DNA from: Cupriavidus necator | GTDB lineage: Bacteria; Pseudomonadota; Gammaproteobacteria; Burkholderiales; Burkholderiaceae | Direction: 5' to 3' | DNA length: 64,000 bases | Assembly (NCBI GenBank): GCA_022041995.1 | Contig: CP074381.1 | Location: 2,790,001 to 2,854,000, forward strand | Part shown: positions 34,155-45,797 of the stretch, in pieces | How positions within the stretch are numbered: position 1 is the first letter of the stretch | How the letters are laid out: each line of letters opens with the position of its first letter | The notes under the pieces: generated by a model | Told to the model about the DNA's origin: nothing | The model's input: the letters and a program-made list of their open reading frames with translations, nothing else | Databases searched by the model: none | Position numbers and translations under genes: made by a program

Positions 34155-34473
34155 TGGCGTTTGGGCTGGAAGGAATCAGGAACGGCAATCAAAAATCGCA
34201 TGACGGGCCCGCCACATCACGGGCCATCCCACATGCTAATGCCAAGCCGGAATCCGTGCACAAGCGCGCGTGGCGATCTCGCCACCGGCCCTGCCCTTCG
34301 CTGTAGCGCGGCAGGCACATTGCACGCGCAACCGGGATCGCGGTTGCAAACAGTTGCGAATTTCATCTTGACATCTGCTAATCTTGATTTCATGCCCCGG
34401 ACAAGATCTCGGGTCGGCAACCGATGCGCCGGGGCGGGAATACGGGTCAGTGCGCACAAGAAATAAGTCAATC
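34155..34473. other. Intergenic region between the hydrolase and the diguanylate cyclase
   Basis: 319 bp with no gene. It contains an inverted repeat GCAACCG/CGGTTGC (34328-34347) and a perfect -35-like TTGACA (34368-34373). No good -10 lies at the right distance, so the promoter is not assigned. Confidence 0.5.
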
Positions 34474-36486
34474 ATGCAGCACTCTTTGAAGTACCGGATG
34501 GCGTTCGCCACGGCGGGTGTGGTGACGCTGATCATCGTGCTGCGCGCGGTCTACGCGCAGTATTACGCCTACGACGGCCTGAAGTACCTGCGGCAGACGC
34601 AGCAGGACACGCTGGTCAAGATGGTGGCCGAGCAACTCGATGAAAAACTGCAGGGCCGGGCCGCCGTCCTGCGCCGCGTGGCACGCCAGCTCTCCCCCAT
34701 GCTTTCGGCAAAGCCGGCCGAGCTGCGCCGGGCCGTGGAGGGCCTGGTGGAAATACCCGAGGCCTTCAACGCCGTCTTCCTGGCCGCGCCTGACGGGCAC
34801 CTGGTGTTCAGCACCGCCGTGCCGGATGACGTGCGCCTGCGCGTGGACGACCGCGACTATTTCCGCGATATCCAGCAGGGCCAGGCGTTTGCCGTGTCGG
34901 ACCTGATCCAGGGCAAGCAGACCAATGCCCCCGGCGTGGTGCTGGCAGTGCCGCTGCACGGGCCGGGTGGCGAGTTGCGCGGCGTGGTCGGGGGCGTCCT
35001 GAACCTCACGGACAGCAACTTCCTGCGCGAACTTGCGCACAGCCGCGTGGGCACTACCGGCAGCTTCTGCCTGGTTTCCTCCGGCACCAATCCCCGCTAT
35101 GCGATGCATCCGGACGTTGCCCGCGTGCTGAGTCCCGCACGCGCGGTCGGCGAAGCCTGCGGCGCCGACCACGCCCCCGCCCTTCTGGAAGTCCTGACGC
35201 CGACGCAGCCGATCGTGGCGCGCTACCTGCTGGCATCCAACGGCTGGGAGGTGGTGGCGGTCCTGCCGGCTGCCGAAGCCTACGCGCCGATGGTCGCGGT
35301 GCGTCAACGGACCCTGGTGATCGGCGCCATCACCATGCTGATTGCCGCAGCGATGATGTGGCTGGTCATGCGCCGGCTGCTTGAACCGCTGCAGCGGCTG
35401 CACCGCGCCGTGCGTCAGATCGGCACCAACCCGGCCGCGGTGGCGGACCTGCCCGCCGGCCGTGCCGACGAGATCGGCGAACTGGCCGTGACTTTCGCCG
35501 AGGTGGTGGCGCAGTTGTCGGAGCGCGAAGCCGCGCTGAAAGCGGCCAAGGACCGCGCCGCCGAGAGCGAGAAGCGCATCGAAGCGATCGCCAACCATGT
35601 GCCGGACTTTGTCTCGTTCATCGACATGCAGCAGCGCTATGTCTTCGTCAACCAGGCGTATGCGCAGCGGTACGGCGTGCCGGCGCAGCAGATCGTGGGG
35701 CTGTCGCTGCGCGAGCTGTGGGGCACGCAGGAATACCTGGCCTGCCAGCCATACCTGGAACAAGCCCGGGCCGGGCGCTCGGTGACCTTTACGCGGGAAA
35801 GCGCCGACGGCACCGAATGCACGGAGATCACCTACCAGCCGGCCTGGAACGATGCCCAGGACACCGTCATTGGCCTGCACATGTTCGGGCGCAACGTCAC
35901 CCATGAGCGCGAAAAACTGCGCAGCCTGGAAGCGCAGACCATCTCCGACTACCTCACCGGCCTGCTCAACCGCAAGGGGTTCGACCGGCGCCTGGCCGAA
36001 TGCATGGCCCGCGCCAGCGCCGACGGGCACTCGCTGGCGCTGCTGCTGGTGGACCTGGACGACTTCAAGGGCGTCAACGACGGTTTTGGCCATCCGGTGG
36101 GCGACCAGTTGCTGGTCGCCTTTGCGCAGCGGCTGCGCGCCTGCGTGCGCAAGGGCGACGCGGTCGCGCGCATCGGCGGCGATGAGTTCGCGGTGATCCT
36201 GGACGGCGTTGCCGACCGCCAGGCCATGGCGTCCATCGCCAACACCATCGTGCAGGCCGCGCGCATGCCCTTCTTGATCGACGGCCACACGCTGGCGGCC
36301 CCGGCCAGCGTCGGCTCGGCCATCCATGACGCGCGCCACACCATGACCGCGAGCGAGTTGTTCATGCACGCCGACATGGCACTGTACGAGGCCAAGCGGC
36401 ACGGCAAGGCGCGTTATGCGGTGCAGGCGGCGGATACGACAGAGCCGTATCCCGAACCGTCCGAACTGGCATCGCAAGAAGGCTAG
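34474..36486 (+). CDS. Membrane diguanylate cyclase (Cache-HAMP-PAS-GGDEF)
   Basis: Predicted to make cyclic di-GMP from two GTP in response to a periplasmic ligand; 670 residues. A first helix (about 10-28) is followed by a periplasmic Cache-like domain (about 40-270, with FLAAPDGHLVFST and RDYFRDIQQG). A second helix (about 285-310), HAMP (RRLLEPLQRLHRAV) and PAS (HVPDFVSFIDMQQRYVFVNQAY) come next. The GGDEF domain is catalytically intact (GGDEF at 568-572). An inhibitory RxxD site (RKGD) lies five residues before it. No EAL domain. A GTG eight codons upstream is an alternative start. Confidence 0.93.
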   Translation: MQHSLKYRMAFATAGVVTLIIVLRAVYAQYYAYDGLKYLRQTQQDTLVKMVAEQLDEKLQGRAAVLRRVARQLSPMLSAKPAELRRAVEGLVEIPEAFNAVFLAAPDGHLVFSTAVPDDVRLRVDDRDYFRDIQQGQAFAVSDLIQGKQTNAPGVVLAVPLHGPGGELRGVVGGVLNLTDSNFLRELAHSRVGTTGSFCLVSSGTNPRYAMHPDVARVLSPARAVGEACGADHAPALLEVLTPTQPIVARYLLASNGWEVVAVLPAAEAYAPMVAVRQRTLVIGAITMLIAAAMMWLVMRRLLEPLQRLHRAVRQIGTNPAAVADLPAGRADEIGELAVTFAEVVAQLSEREAALKAAKDRAAESEKRIEAIANHVPDFVSFIDMQQRYVFVNQAYAQRYGVPAQQIVGLSLRELWGTQEYLACQPYLEQARAGRSVTFTRESADGTECTEITYQPAWNDAQDTVIGLHMFGRNVTHEREKLRSLEAQTISDYLTGLLNRKGFDRRLAECMARASADGHSLALLLVDLDDFKGVNDGFGHPVGDQLLVAFAQRLRACVRKGDAVARIGGDEFAVILDGVADRQAMASIANTIVQAARMPFLIDGHTLAAPASVGSAIHDARHTMTASELFMHADMALYEAKRHGKARYAVQAADTTEPYPEPSELASQEG

Positions 36487-36517
36487 TTCCGAAGTCCGGG
36501 CTCAGACGGCCGCTTGG

Positions 36518-36650
36518 GGTGCTCCCTCTCCCGCTTGCGGGAGAGCGTTGGGGTGAGGGCGGGAGTATCAACAAGTTAAGGCGTGTCGGTATGCCACCGC
36601 CTGCCCTCACCCGCTGCCCCTCTCCCGCAAGCGGGAGAGGGGAGCAAACC
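36518..36650. repeat. REP-like inverted pair of GC-rich repeats
   Basis: A unit TGCTCCCTCTCCCGCTTGCGGGAGAG ... GGGGTGAGGG (36518-36564) is followed by its inverted copy (36599-36650, CCCTCACCC ... CTCTCCCGCAAGCGGGAGAGGGGAGCA). Each carries an internal CTCTCCCGC/GCGGGAGAG hairpin. It fills the gap between the convergent diguanylate cyclase and glpV genes. It resembles the REP/BIME-type intergenic elements of proteobacteria. Confidence 0.8.
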
Positions 36651-36682
36651 AGCGGCATTCATTGCCGGCAGCCTCAAACGCC

Positions 36683-38422
<1,740 letters not shown>

Positions 38423-38526
38423 CGGTGTCTCCTCAGGAATTCCCCTCCCCCGGCTTGTGGTCTGGTTGGCGGCCCCGGGGCAGGGATAAGCCGCGTGTTC
38501 CATTCAGGCTTGTTTTTCCGGTACCG

Positions 38527-38835
38527 CTAACCCTTGCGCATGACCAGCGCCAGCACCAGCATTGACATCACGAAGCTGATCCACACCGACGGCTCTTCGG
38601 CCAGCGACAGCCAGGCCGTTACCTTCTCGCCCAGCCCCACCCACGCCAGGTTGACCCAGGCCGCGCACATCAGACCGATGAACAGGCGGTCGCCGCGCGT
38701 CGTGGCGATCGGCAGGAAGCCTTTGCGCAGCACCGAAGGCGCGCGGATTTCCCAGATCGTCATACCGATCAGCATGACCACGATGCAGCCAAAGAACGCC
38801 GCCACCGGCGTTGTCCACACCATCCAGTTCAGCAT
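38527..38835 (-). CDS. Small integral membrane protein, DUF2160 family
   Basis: A 102-residue protein with three predicted helices (residues 8-28, 50-70 and 82-99). The WEIRAPSVLRKGFLPIATTRGDRLFIGLM segment is characteristic of DUF2160. Genes of this family lie inside glycerol ABC operons in rhizobia and Burkholderiales, here between glpQ and glpV. A role as an accessory subunit of the importer is inferred from this conserved position; no direct function is known. Confidence 0.85.
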   Translation of the reverse strand: MLNWMVWTTPVAAFFGCIVVMLIGMTIWEIRAPSVLRKGFLPIATTRGDRLFIGLMCAAWVNLAWVGLGEKVTAWLSLAEEPSVWISFVMSMLVLALVMRKG

Positions 38836-38867
38836 TGCGCCGTCTCCTTGGTCCTTTTCCCCGCGGC

Positions 38868-39702
38868 TTACACGCGGCCCATCGCGAAGCCCTTCGCGAT
38901 GTAGTGCCGCACGAACCAGATCACGATGCCGCCGGGCACGATGGTCAGCACGCCGGCCGCGGCCAGCACGCCCCAGTCCATGCCCGATGCCGAGACCGTG
39001 CGCGTCATGGTGGCGACGATGGGCTTGGCGTTGACCGAGGTCAGCGTGCGCGCCAGCAGCAGTTCGACCCAGCTGAACATGAAGCAGAAGAACGCCGCCA
39101 CGCCCACGCCGGCCTTGATCAGCGGCAGGAAGATGGTCAGGAAGAAACGCGGAAACGAGTAGCCATCGACATACGCGGTCTCATCGATCTCGCGCGGCAC
39201 GCCCGACATGAAGCCTTCCAGGATCCATACCGCCAGCGGCACGTTGAAGACCAGGTGCGCCAGCGCCACGCCCAGGTGGGTATCCATCAGCCCGATGGTG
39301 CTGTAGAGCTGGAAGAACGGCAGCAGGAACACCGCGGGCGGCGTCATGCGGTTGGTCAGCAGCCAGAAGAACACATGCTTGTCGCCGATGAACTGGTAGC
39401 GCGAAAAGGCATAGGCGGCCGGCAGCGCCACGCTGATCGAGATCACCGTGTTCATCGCCACGTAGATCATCGAGTTGACGTAGCCCGAATACCACGACGG
39501 GTCGGTGAAGATGGTTTTGTAGTGCTCCAGCGTGAAGTCGGCCGGCCACAGCGACAGCGTGGAGACGATCTCCTCGTTGGTCTTGAACGACATGTTCACC
39601 ATCCAGTAGATTGGCACGATGGCAAACAGCAGGTAGACCAGCAGGAAGCCCGCGCGCCACCAGGTGGCGCGGTTGGCCCGTGCGGGGATCACGGAAGGGA
39701 TC

Positions 39703-39710
<8 letters not shown>
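38868..39710 (-). CDS. glpQ: Glycerol ABC transporter permease GlpQ
   Basis: A 280-residue inner-membrane permease of the MalG-like carbohydrate class. Helices begin around residues 17-38, and the coupling loop is EIDETAYVDGYSFPRFFLTIFLPLIKAG. It pairs with GlpP. Its start overlaps the glpP stop by 8 bases, so translation is coupled. The product imports glycerol across the inner membrane, powered by GlpS/GlpT. Confidence 0.92.
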
Positions 39711-40583
<873 letters not shown>

Positions 40584-40587
<4 letters not shown>

Positions 40588-41690
40588 GGCACCAGTTCCT
40601 CGTTGACGTAGTAGCAGGTATGACGGTTGAACACTGACAACCAGGCCGTGTCGCCCGGACGCAGACCGGCTGCCTCGATACCCAGCCGCGCGCGCAGCGT
40701 GCCGGCCAGTGCGCCCGCCTCCTGCACGCCGCCAGTCAGCAGCCAGTAAGTGCCGATGTCCTGCGCGCGCTCCACCCGCACCGGCACAGCCTGCGCGTCG
40801 CTCTCCGGCGCCAGGCGCAGGTACTCGGGCCGCACGCCGATGCGGAAGCTGCCGGCCTCGCGCAACGCCGCTTCGACTGACGGCGACAACTCCGGCATGT
40901 AGCGGCGCCCGGCCAGCTCAAGCGCGCCGTCGCGCCACTGCCCGGGCAGGAAATTCATGCCCGGCGAGCCGATGAAATGCCCGACAAAAGTATGCGCGGG
41001 CCGCTCGAACAGCGCATCGGCCGGCCCCACCTGCACCGCCTTGCCGCGCGACATCACCACCACCTGGTCGGCAAAGGTCAGCGCCTCGGTCTGGTCATGC
41101 GTCACGTAGATCAGCGTCAGGCGGAACTCGTGGTGGATTTCCTTGAGCTTGCGCCGCAGCTGCCATTTGAGCTGCGGATCGATCACCGTCAGCGGCTCGT
41201 CGAAGAGAATGGCCGACACGTCCTGGCGCACCAGCCCGCGCCCCAGCGAGATCTTCTGCTTGGCGTCTGCAGCCAGGCCGCTGGCGCGGCGATCGAGCGT
41301 GCCCGACAGGTCCAGCATCTCGGCCACGCGCCCTACCCGCTCGCGCACCTGGGCTTGCGGCACGCCGCGGTTGCGCAGCGGGAAGGCCAGGTTCTCGCCG
41401 ACGGTCATGGTGTCGTAGATCACCGGGAACTGGAACACCTGGGCGATATTGCGCGCCTGCGGCGTGGCAGCGGTCACGTCGCGGCCATCGAAGGCGATGG
41501 TGCCGTGCGAAGGCCGCAGCAACCCCGAAATGCAGTTCAGCAGCGTGGTCTTGCCGCAGCCGGACGGGCCCAGCAGCGCGTAGGCGCCGCCGTCTTCGAA
41601 AGTGAATTGCAGCGGCAGCAGCGCGTAGTCCTCGTCGGTACGCGGATTTGACACATAGGAGTGCGCCAGGTCCAGGTCGATGCGCGCCAT
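40584..41690 (-). CDS. glpT: Glycerol ABC transporter ATP-binding protein GlpT
   Basis: One of two distinct ATPases of the importer, 368 residues. Walker A is GPSGCGKT (41-48), Walker B AILFDEP (160-166) and the switch histidine is in VTHDQ (His198). The signature motif, however, is not LSGGQ: the region reads ASGLAADAKQKISLGRG (137-151). C-terminal OB-type domains continue to the end. The start MARIDLDLAHS lies one base after the glpS stop. Together with GlpS it looks like an asymmetric heterodimer with one complete ATP site. Confidence 0.92.
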
Positions 41691-41691
41691 C

Positions 41692-42822
41692 TCAGGCCCC
41701 TGCCCCGGCAGCCGCGGCCGCGCCGCCGGGCACGTCAGCCGCCAGCCCGCCCGGCCGGCGCGGCGCGTGGATGCGACGCCCGTCGGCGTCGAACAGGTAG
41801 ATCTGCTCGGGCAGCAGGTGCAGTGACACCGGCTCGCCCAGCGCCAGGTCGAGCACGCCGGCAAACTGCGCCACCAGGTTGCCCACCGGGGTATCGGCGT
41901 GGACAAAGGTGTCTGAGCCTGACAGCTCGGCCAGCGCCACGCGCCCGGGCACGGCCACAGCGCCCGCCTCACCGGCCAGGCGCAATGCCGATGCGCGCAC
42001 CCCCATCGTGACCGGGCCGTCGCGCCCGCCCGCGCCGGGCACCGGCACGGAGATATTGCCGGCCAGCGTGACCCAGCCGCCCTGCAGCCTGCCCTCGACC
42101 AGGTTCATCGGCGGATCGTTGAACGCACGCGCCACGCGCAGCGAATCAGGATAGTGGAAGACCTGGGGCGTCGGGCCGTACTGCAGCAATTCGCCGGCGT
42201 CCAGCACCGCGGTATGCCCGCCCAGCAGCAGCGCTTCGCCGGGCTCGGTGGTGGCATAGATCACGGTGGCGTCGCCATGCGCGAATAGCTGCGCCAGCTC
42301 CTCGCGCAGTTCTTCGCGCAGCTTGTAGTCAAGATTGACCAGCGGCTCGTCCAGCAGCATCAGCGGCGCCTCCTTGGCCAGCGCGCGCGCCAGTGCCACG
42401 CGCTGCTGCTGCCCGCCGGAGAGCTCGGAAGGAAAGCGGTCCAGCAGGTGGTCGATATGCAGCCGCCCGGCCAGCTCGCGCACGCGCGCGGCAATCTCTG
42501 CGGCCGGCGCTTTGCGCCGCAGCCGCAGCGGCGAGGCGATGTTGTCGAAGACCTTGAGCGACGGATAGTTGATGAACTGCTGGTAGACCATCGACACATT
42601 GCGCTCGCGCACCGGCATGCCGGTCACGTCGCGGCCGTCGACCAGCACGCGGCCGGCGCTGGGCCGGTCCAGCCCGGCCATCACCCGCATCAGCGACGTC
42701 TTGCCCGCCTGCGTGGCGCCCAGCAGGATGGTCACCGCACCCGGAACCGGCGCGAGCGTCATCGGATAGAGATACGCCTGCGAACCTGCCTGTTGTGCGA
42801 CGCCTTCCAAACGTAGCTGCAT
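41692..42822 (-). CDS. glpS: Glycerol ABC transporter ATP-binding protein GlpS
   Basis: The second ATPase of the glycerol importer, 376 residues, and first gene of the operon. Walker A is GATQAGKT (35-42), the signature LSGGQQQR (134-141) is canonical and Walker B is LMLLDEP (154-160). The switch region reads IYATTEP, so threonine (T192) stands where His is expected. The C-terminus is a low-complexity Ala/Gly/Pro tail. Transcription is expected from the glpS-glpR intergenic region, which contains a large palindrome fitting GlpR control. Confidence 0.92.
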   Translation of the reverse strand: MQLRLEGVAQQAGSQAYLYPMTLAPVPGAVTILLGATQAGKTSLMRVMAGLDRPSAGRVLVDGRDVTGMPVRERNVSMVYQQFINYPSLKVFDNIASPLRLRRKAPAAEIAARVRELAGRLHIDHLLDRFPSELSGGQQQRVALARALAKEAPLMLLDEPLVNLDYKLREELREELAQLFAHGDATVIYATTEPGEALLLGGHTAVLDAGELLQYGPTPQVFHYPDSLRVARAFNDPPMNLVEGRLQGGWVTLAGNISVPVPGAGGRDGPVTMGVRASALRLAGEAGAVAVPGRVALAELSGSDTFVHADTPVGNLVAQFAGVLDLALGEPVSLHLLPEQIYLFDADGRRIHAPRRPGGLAADVPGGAAAAAGAGA

Positions 42823-42889
42823 CCGTCCTCCATGTTCGAAATGCTTCCCGCATCACAGCTTTGCCGGATGCAGGCGCACAAGTCTTGGC

Positions 42890-42923
42890 TTTACGCTCGT
42901 TTTAGCAACAAAACGAACGTAAA
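42890..42923. promoter_or_regulatory. Predicted GlpR operator between glpS and glpR
   Basis: TTTACGCTCGTTTT (42890-42903) and AAAACGAACGTAAA (42910-42923) form a 14-bp inverted repeat with one mismatch and a 6-bp spacer. It has the TCG...CGA-flanked form common in DeoR-family operators. A further TTTTCGTTTC half-site lies at about 42948. It is placed to control both divergent units. Confidence 0.75.
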
Positions 42924-42977
42924 ACAATAGTGCACTGCATCATTTGTTTTCGTTTCTGTTTGGACTAGAATCCCGGC

Positions 42978-43748
42978 ATGACCCTGAATCCCCGCCAGAC
43001 GGCCCTGCTCGAAGAAGTCCGCACCCAGGGCTTTGCCTCCATCGACGAACTTGCGCGCAAGTTCGGCGTCACGCTCCAGACGGTACGCCGCGACGTCAAC
43101 CTGCTGGCCGAGAACGGCAAGCTGGCGCGCTTCCATGGCGGGGTGCGGGTAGACGGCTCCACCACCGAGAACATCGCTTACCGGCAGCGGCAGGTGCTCA
43201 ATGCCGAGGGCAAGGCGCGCATCGCGCGCGCGGTGGCCGCCGCGGTGCCCGAGGGCTGCTCGCTGATCCTGAACATCGGCACCACGGTGGAAGAGATAGC
43301 GCGCGAGCTGATGCACCACCGCGGGCTGCGCGTGATCACCAACAACCTGAACGTGGCCAATATCCTTGCCGACAACGCCGATTGCGAGGTCATCGTCGCC
43401 GGTGGCGTGCTGCGCTCACGCGACCGCGGCATCGTGGGCGAGGCCACGGTGGAGTTCATCCGCCAGTTCAAGGTGGATATCGGGCTGATCGGCATCTCGG
43501 GCATCGAGACCGACGGCACACTGCGCGACTACGACTTCCGCGAGGTCAAGGTGGCGCGGACCATCATCGAGCATTCACGCGAGGTGTGGCTGGCGGCGGA
43601 CGCCAGCAAGTTCAACCGCCAGGCAATGGTGGAGCTGGCGCATGTGTCGCAGGTCGACCGGCTCTTTACCGATGAGCCGCTGGCAGCGCCGTTCGACCAG
43701 ATCGTGGCCGACAGTGGGGTGAAGTGTGTGGTGGCGCAGCGGGACTGA
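42978..43748 (+). CDS. glpR: DeoR-family transcriptional regulator GlpR
   Basis: A 256-residue repressor. The winged helix-turn-helix reads FASIDELARKFGVTLQTVRRDVNLLAENGKL (about residues 20-50, in two motifs). The DeoR sensor domain follows with IGTTVEEIARELM and the conserved DASKFNR. GlpR members sense glycerol-3-phosphate and repress glycerol uptake and catabolic genes. It is divergent from glpSTPQV, with a palindromic operator between, which supports autoregulation and control of the importer. Confidence 0.92.
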   Translation: MTLNPRQTALLEEVRTQGFASIDELARKFGVTLQTVRRDVNLLAENGKLARFHGGVRVDGSTTENIAYRQRQVLNAEGKARIARAVAAAVPEGCSLILNIGTTVEEIARELMHHRGLRVITNNLNVANILADNADCEVIVAGGVLRSRDRGIVGEATVEFIRQFKVDIGLIGISGIETDGTLRDYDFREVKVARTIIEHSREVWLAADASKFNRQAMVELAHVSQVDRLFTDEPLAAPFDQIVADSGVKCVVAQRD

Positions 43749-43760
43749 CCCGCTGGCCCG

Positions 43761-43825
43761 GCATCCCCGCGCCGGCGGGGATGCGGCAACCGGGAAGCGG
43801 CAGGGTTCCCGCGGGCGCGGGAACC
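43761..43825. terminator. Two hairpins between convergent glpR and purU
   Basis: GCATCCCCGC/GCGGGGATGC with a 4-base loop (43761-43784), then GGTTCCCGC/GCGGGAACC with a 4-base loop (43804-43825). Both stems are perfect. No T-runs follow, so these are terminator-like rather than classic terminators. Confidence 0.5.
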
Positions 43826-43839
43826 GGGAGACGACGAGC

Positions 43840-44706
43840 CTACTTGAACACCACGGTCTTGTGGCCGTTCAGCAGGATACGGTGTTCGGCATGCCACTTG
43901 ACCGCGCGCGCCAGTGCCACGCATTCCACGTCGCGGCCGACGGCGGTAAGTTGCTCCGGGTCCATGCTGTGGTCCACGCGCTCGATCTCCTGCTCGATGA
44001 TCGGGCCTTCGTCCAGGTCCGCGGTGACGTAGTGCGCGGTCGCGCCGATCAGCTTCACGCCGCGGTCATGCGCCTGGTAGTACGGTTTGGCGCCCTTGAA
44101 GCTGGGCAGGAACGAGTGGTGGATATTGATCGCGCGGCCGGCCAGCTTGCGGCACAGGTCGTCGGACAGCACCTGCATGTAGCGCGCCAGCACCACCAGG
44201 TCGATCTTCTGCTCCTGCACCACGTCGAACACGCGCGCTTCCTGCGCGGCCTTCTGCTCGGCCGAGGCGTTCATCAGCGGCAGGTGGAAGAACGGCACGT
44301 CGTACGACGCCGCCAGCTGATAGAAGTCGCGGTGGTTCGAGACGATGGCCGCGATCTCCACGGGCAGGCCGCCCACCTTGGCGCGGAACAGCAGGTCATT
44401 CAGGCAGTGGCCGATCTTGGACACCATGATCATCACGCGCGGCTTGACCGCGGCGTCGTTCAGCTCCCACTGCATGCCGAACTGGTCGCCCACCGGCGCG
44501 AACGCGGCCTTCAGCGTGTCCAGGTCCGGGCCGCCGGCGGCCGGCGTGAAATGCACGCGCATGAAAAAGCGGCCGGCGTACTCGTCACCGTACTGGTCGG
44601 AGTCGACGATATTGCAGCCGTGCTGGAACAGCAGGCCCGAGACGGCATGGACGATGCCCGGCTGGTCGGGGCACGAGAGGGTCAGAATGAATCCGGTGTT
44701 GCTCAT
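43840..44706 (-). CDS. purU: Formyltetrahydrofolate deformylase PurU
   Basis: Hydrolyses 10-formyl-THF to THF and formate, balancing one-carbon units. It is 288 residues. An N-terminal ACT domain (ILTLSCPDQPGIVHAVSGLLF) is followed by a formyltransferase-like domain. The active-site region is INIHHSFLPSFKGAKPY, and the catalytic Asp is in TADLDEGPIIEQ. The start at MSNTGFIL matches the family. A 9-bp tandem repeat lies just upstream, in the gap to the NUDIX gene. Confidence 0.95.
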   Translation of the reverse strand: MSNTGFILTLSCPDQPGIVHAVSGLLFQHGCNIVDSDQYGDEYAGRFFMRVHFTPAAGGPDLDTLKAAFAPVGDQFGMQWELNDAAVKPRVMIMVSKIGHCLNDLLFRAKVGGLPVEIAAIVSNHRDFYQLAASYDVPFFHLPLMNASAEQKAAQEARVFDVVQEQKIDLVVLARYMQVLSDDLCRKLAGRAINIHHSFLPSFKGAKPYYQAHDRGVKLIGATAHYVTADLDEGPIIEQEIERVDHSMDPEQLTAVGRDVECVALARAVKWHAEHRILLNGHKTVVFK

Positions 44707-44752
44707 GGTGTGTTGTTCTGTCGGAGTGGCGCGGCGCAAGGCCGGAAAAACC

Positions 44753-44792
44753 AGGTCAGCGAGGTCAGCGAGGTCAGCGAGGTCAGCGAGGT
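44753..44792. repeat. 9-bp tandem repeat (AGGTCAGCG)n
   Basis: Four exact copies of AGGTCAGCG and a fifth degenerate copy (AGGTCGGCA) lie between the end of the NUDIX gene and the start of purU. The unit length is a multiple of three, but no gene crosses it. It may vary in copy number between strains. Confidence 0.85.
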
Positions 44793-44829
44793 CGGCAAGA
44801 TCGGCACAGGCGGAACCCGCGGCGACGGC

Positions 44830-45744
44830 TCAGGCGCGATGGTCAGGACCGAGCCAGCCGCGCCGCCCAAGGGCATCCAGCGTCACCAGTGTCGCATCGA
44901 CCGTCATGGCGCCGGCCGACATGATAGCAAGCAATGCGGCCACATCGACGCGCCGGTGCTCGCTGACCTCGCCATCTTGGTTGCGCGGCGTGAAGCCAGG
45001 CGGCAGCAGCAGGTCGTAGACGTAGACCTGCTCCCACTGTACGCCTTCGGGCAGGTCGCGCAGCACCTCGATCATGCCGTGGGCCTGCGCGCCCTGCGCC
45101 AGCGCGGGCGGGATGCCGGATTCTTCCTCGCATTCGCGCACCAGCGTCGCCAGCGGATCGCTGCCATGCGGCATGCCGCCGGCAACCAGGTTGTCCCACA
45201 TGCCGGGGTCGACCGACTTGGCGGGGCTGCGCCGCGAGATCCACAGGGCGGGACCGCCATCGGGATCGTCACACGCGGCGCCATCGACAATGCCGTTCAT
45301 GTGCGAGGCAAAGGTCAGCAGCCCGAGAAAGCGCGCCGCCGCGCGTTCCACCACGGCGAGTGCGGGCGCGTCCAGCGCGGGGGTGACCGCGAACCGTTCA
45401 TCGCGCCAGCCGCGCACGTGGCCGGTGTCGGCCAGTTGGCGGGCCAGCGCCTGCAGCGCGGCGCTGCGCGCGTCGAAGTCATTGTGCCCCGGCAGCAGTT
45501 CCGCCGCCGTGGTGCCATCGGCCAGGCGGTCGTCCGGGCCGAGGATGGCGCCCATGCCACGCAGGATTGCCGCATGGGCTCGCGGCAGCCAGCCAACCTG
45601 CTGGCCGGCCGCCATCAGGCGCAGCTTGGCGGCCGCATCGAAGCCGCTGCGCGCCGCCAGCGAGGCGGCGATCTGCGCGGCGGGACCGGCCGTGAGGTTG
45701 CCCGCGGGGTCCGCGGGCGGCAAGGAAGACATTTCAGCCATCAA
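44830..45744 (-). CDS. NUDIX hydrolase with N-terminal DUF4743 domain
   Basis: A 304-residue protein. The N-terminal half resembles DUF4743 ([12 protein letters not shown] and the RFAVTP region). The NUDIX box is [23 protein letters not shown] at about residues 191-213: the REUxEExGU half is intact, but serine replaces the first conserved glutamate. The related eukaryotic family is linked to thiamine diphosphate salvage, so an oxidised thiamine-PP or similar nucleotide-like substrate is possible. It diverges from glpK with a gap of only 53 bp. Confidence 0.86.
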   Translation of the reverse strand: MMAEMSSLPPADPAGNLTAGPAAQIAASLAARSGFDAAAKLRLMAAGQQVGWLPRAHAAILRGMGAILGPDDRLADGTTAAELLPGHNDFDARSAALQALARQLADTGHVRGWRDERFAVTPALDAPALAVVERAAARFLGLLTFASHMNGIVDGAACDDPDGGPALWISRRSPAKSVDPGMWDNLVAGGMPHGSDPLATLVRECEEESGIPPALAQGAQAHGMIEVLRDLPEGVQWEQVYVYDLLLPPGFTPRNQDGEVSEHRRVDVAALLAIMSAGAMTVDATLVTLDALGRRGWLGPDHRA

Positions 45745-45797
45745 GAATCCATGCGCCGGCCGGGCCGGCGTGCTTTGCCATTGTCAGGATCGAACGC

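Noticed and set aside
44753-44792. CRISPR-like array
   Set aside because: The 9-bp units are directly abutting with no spacers and no cas genes nearby.
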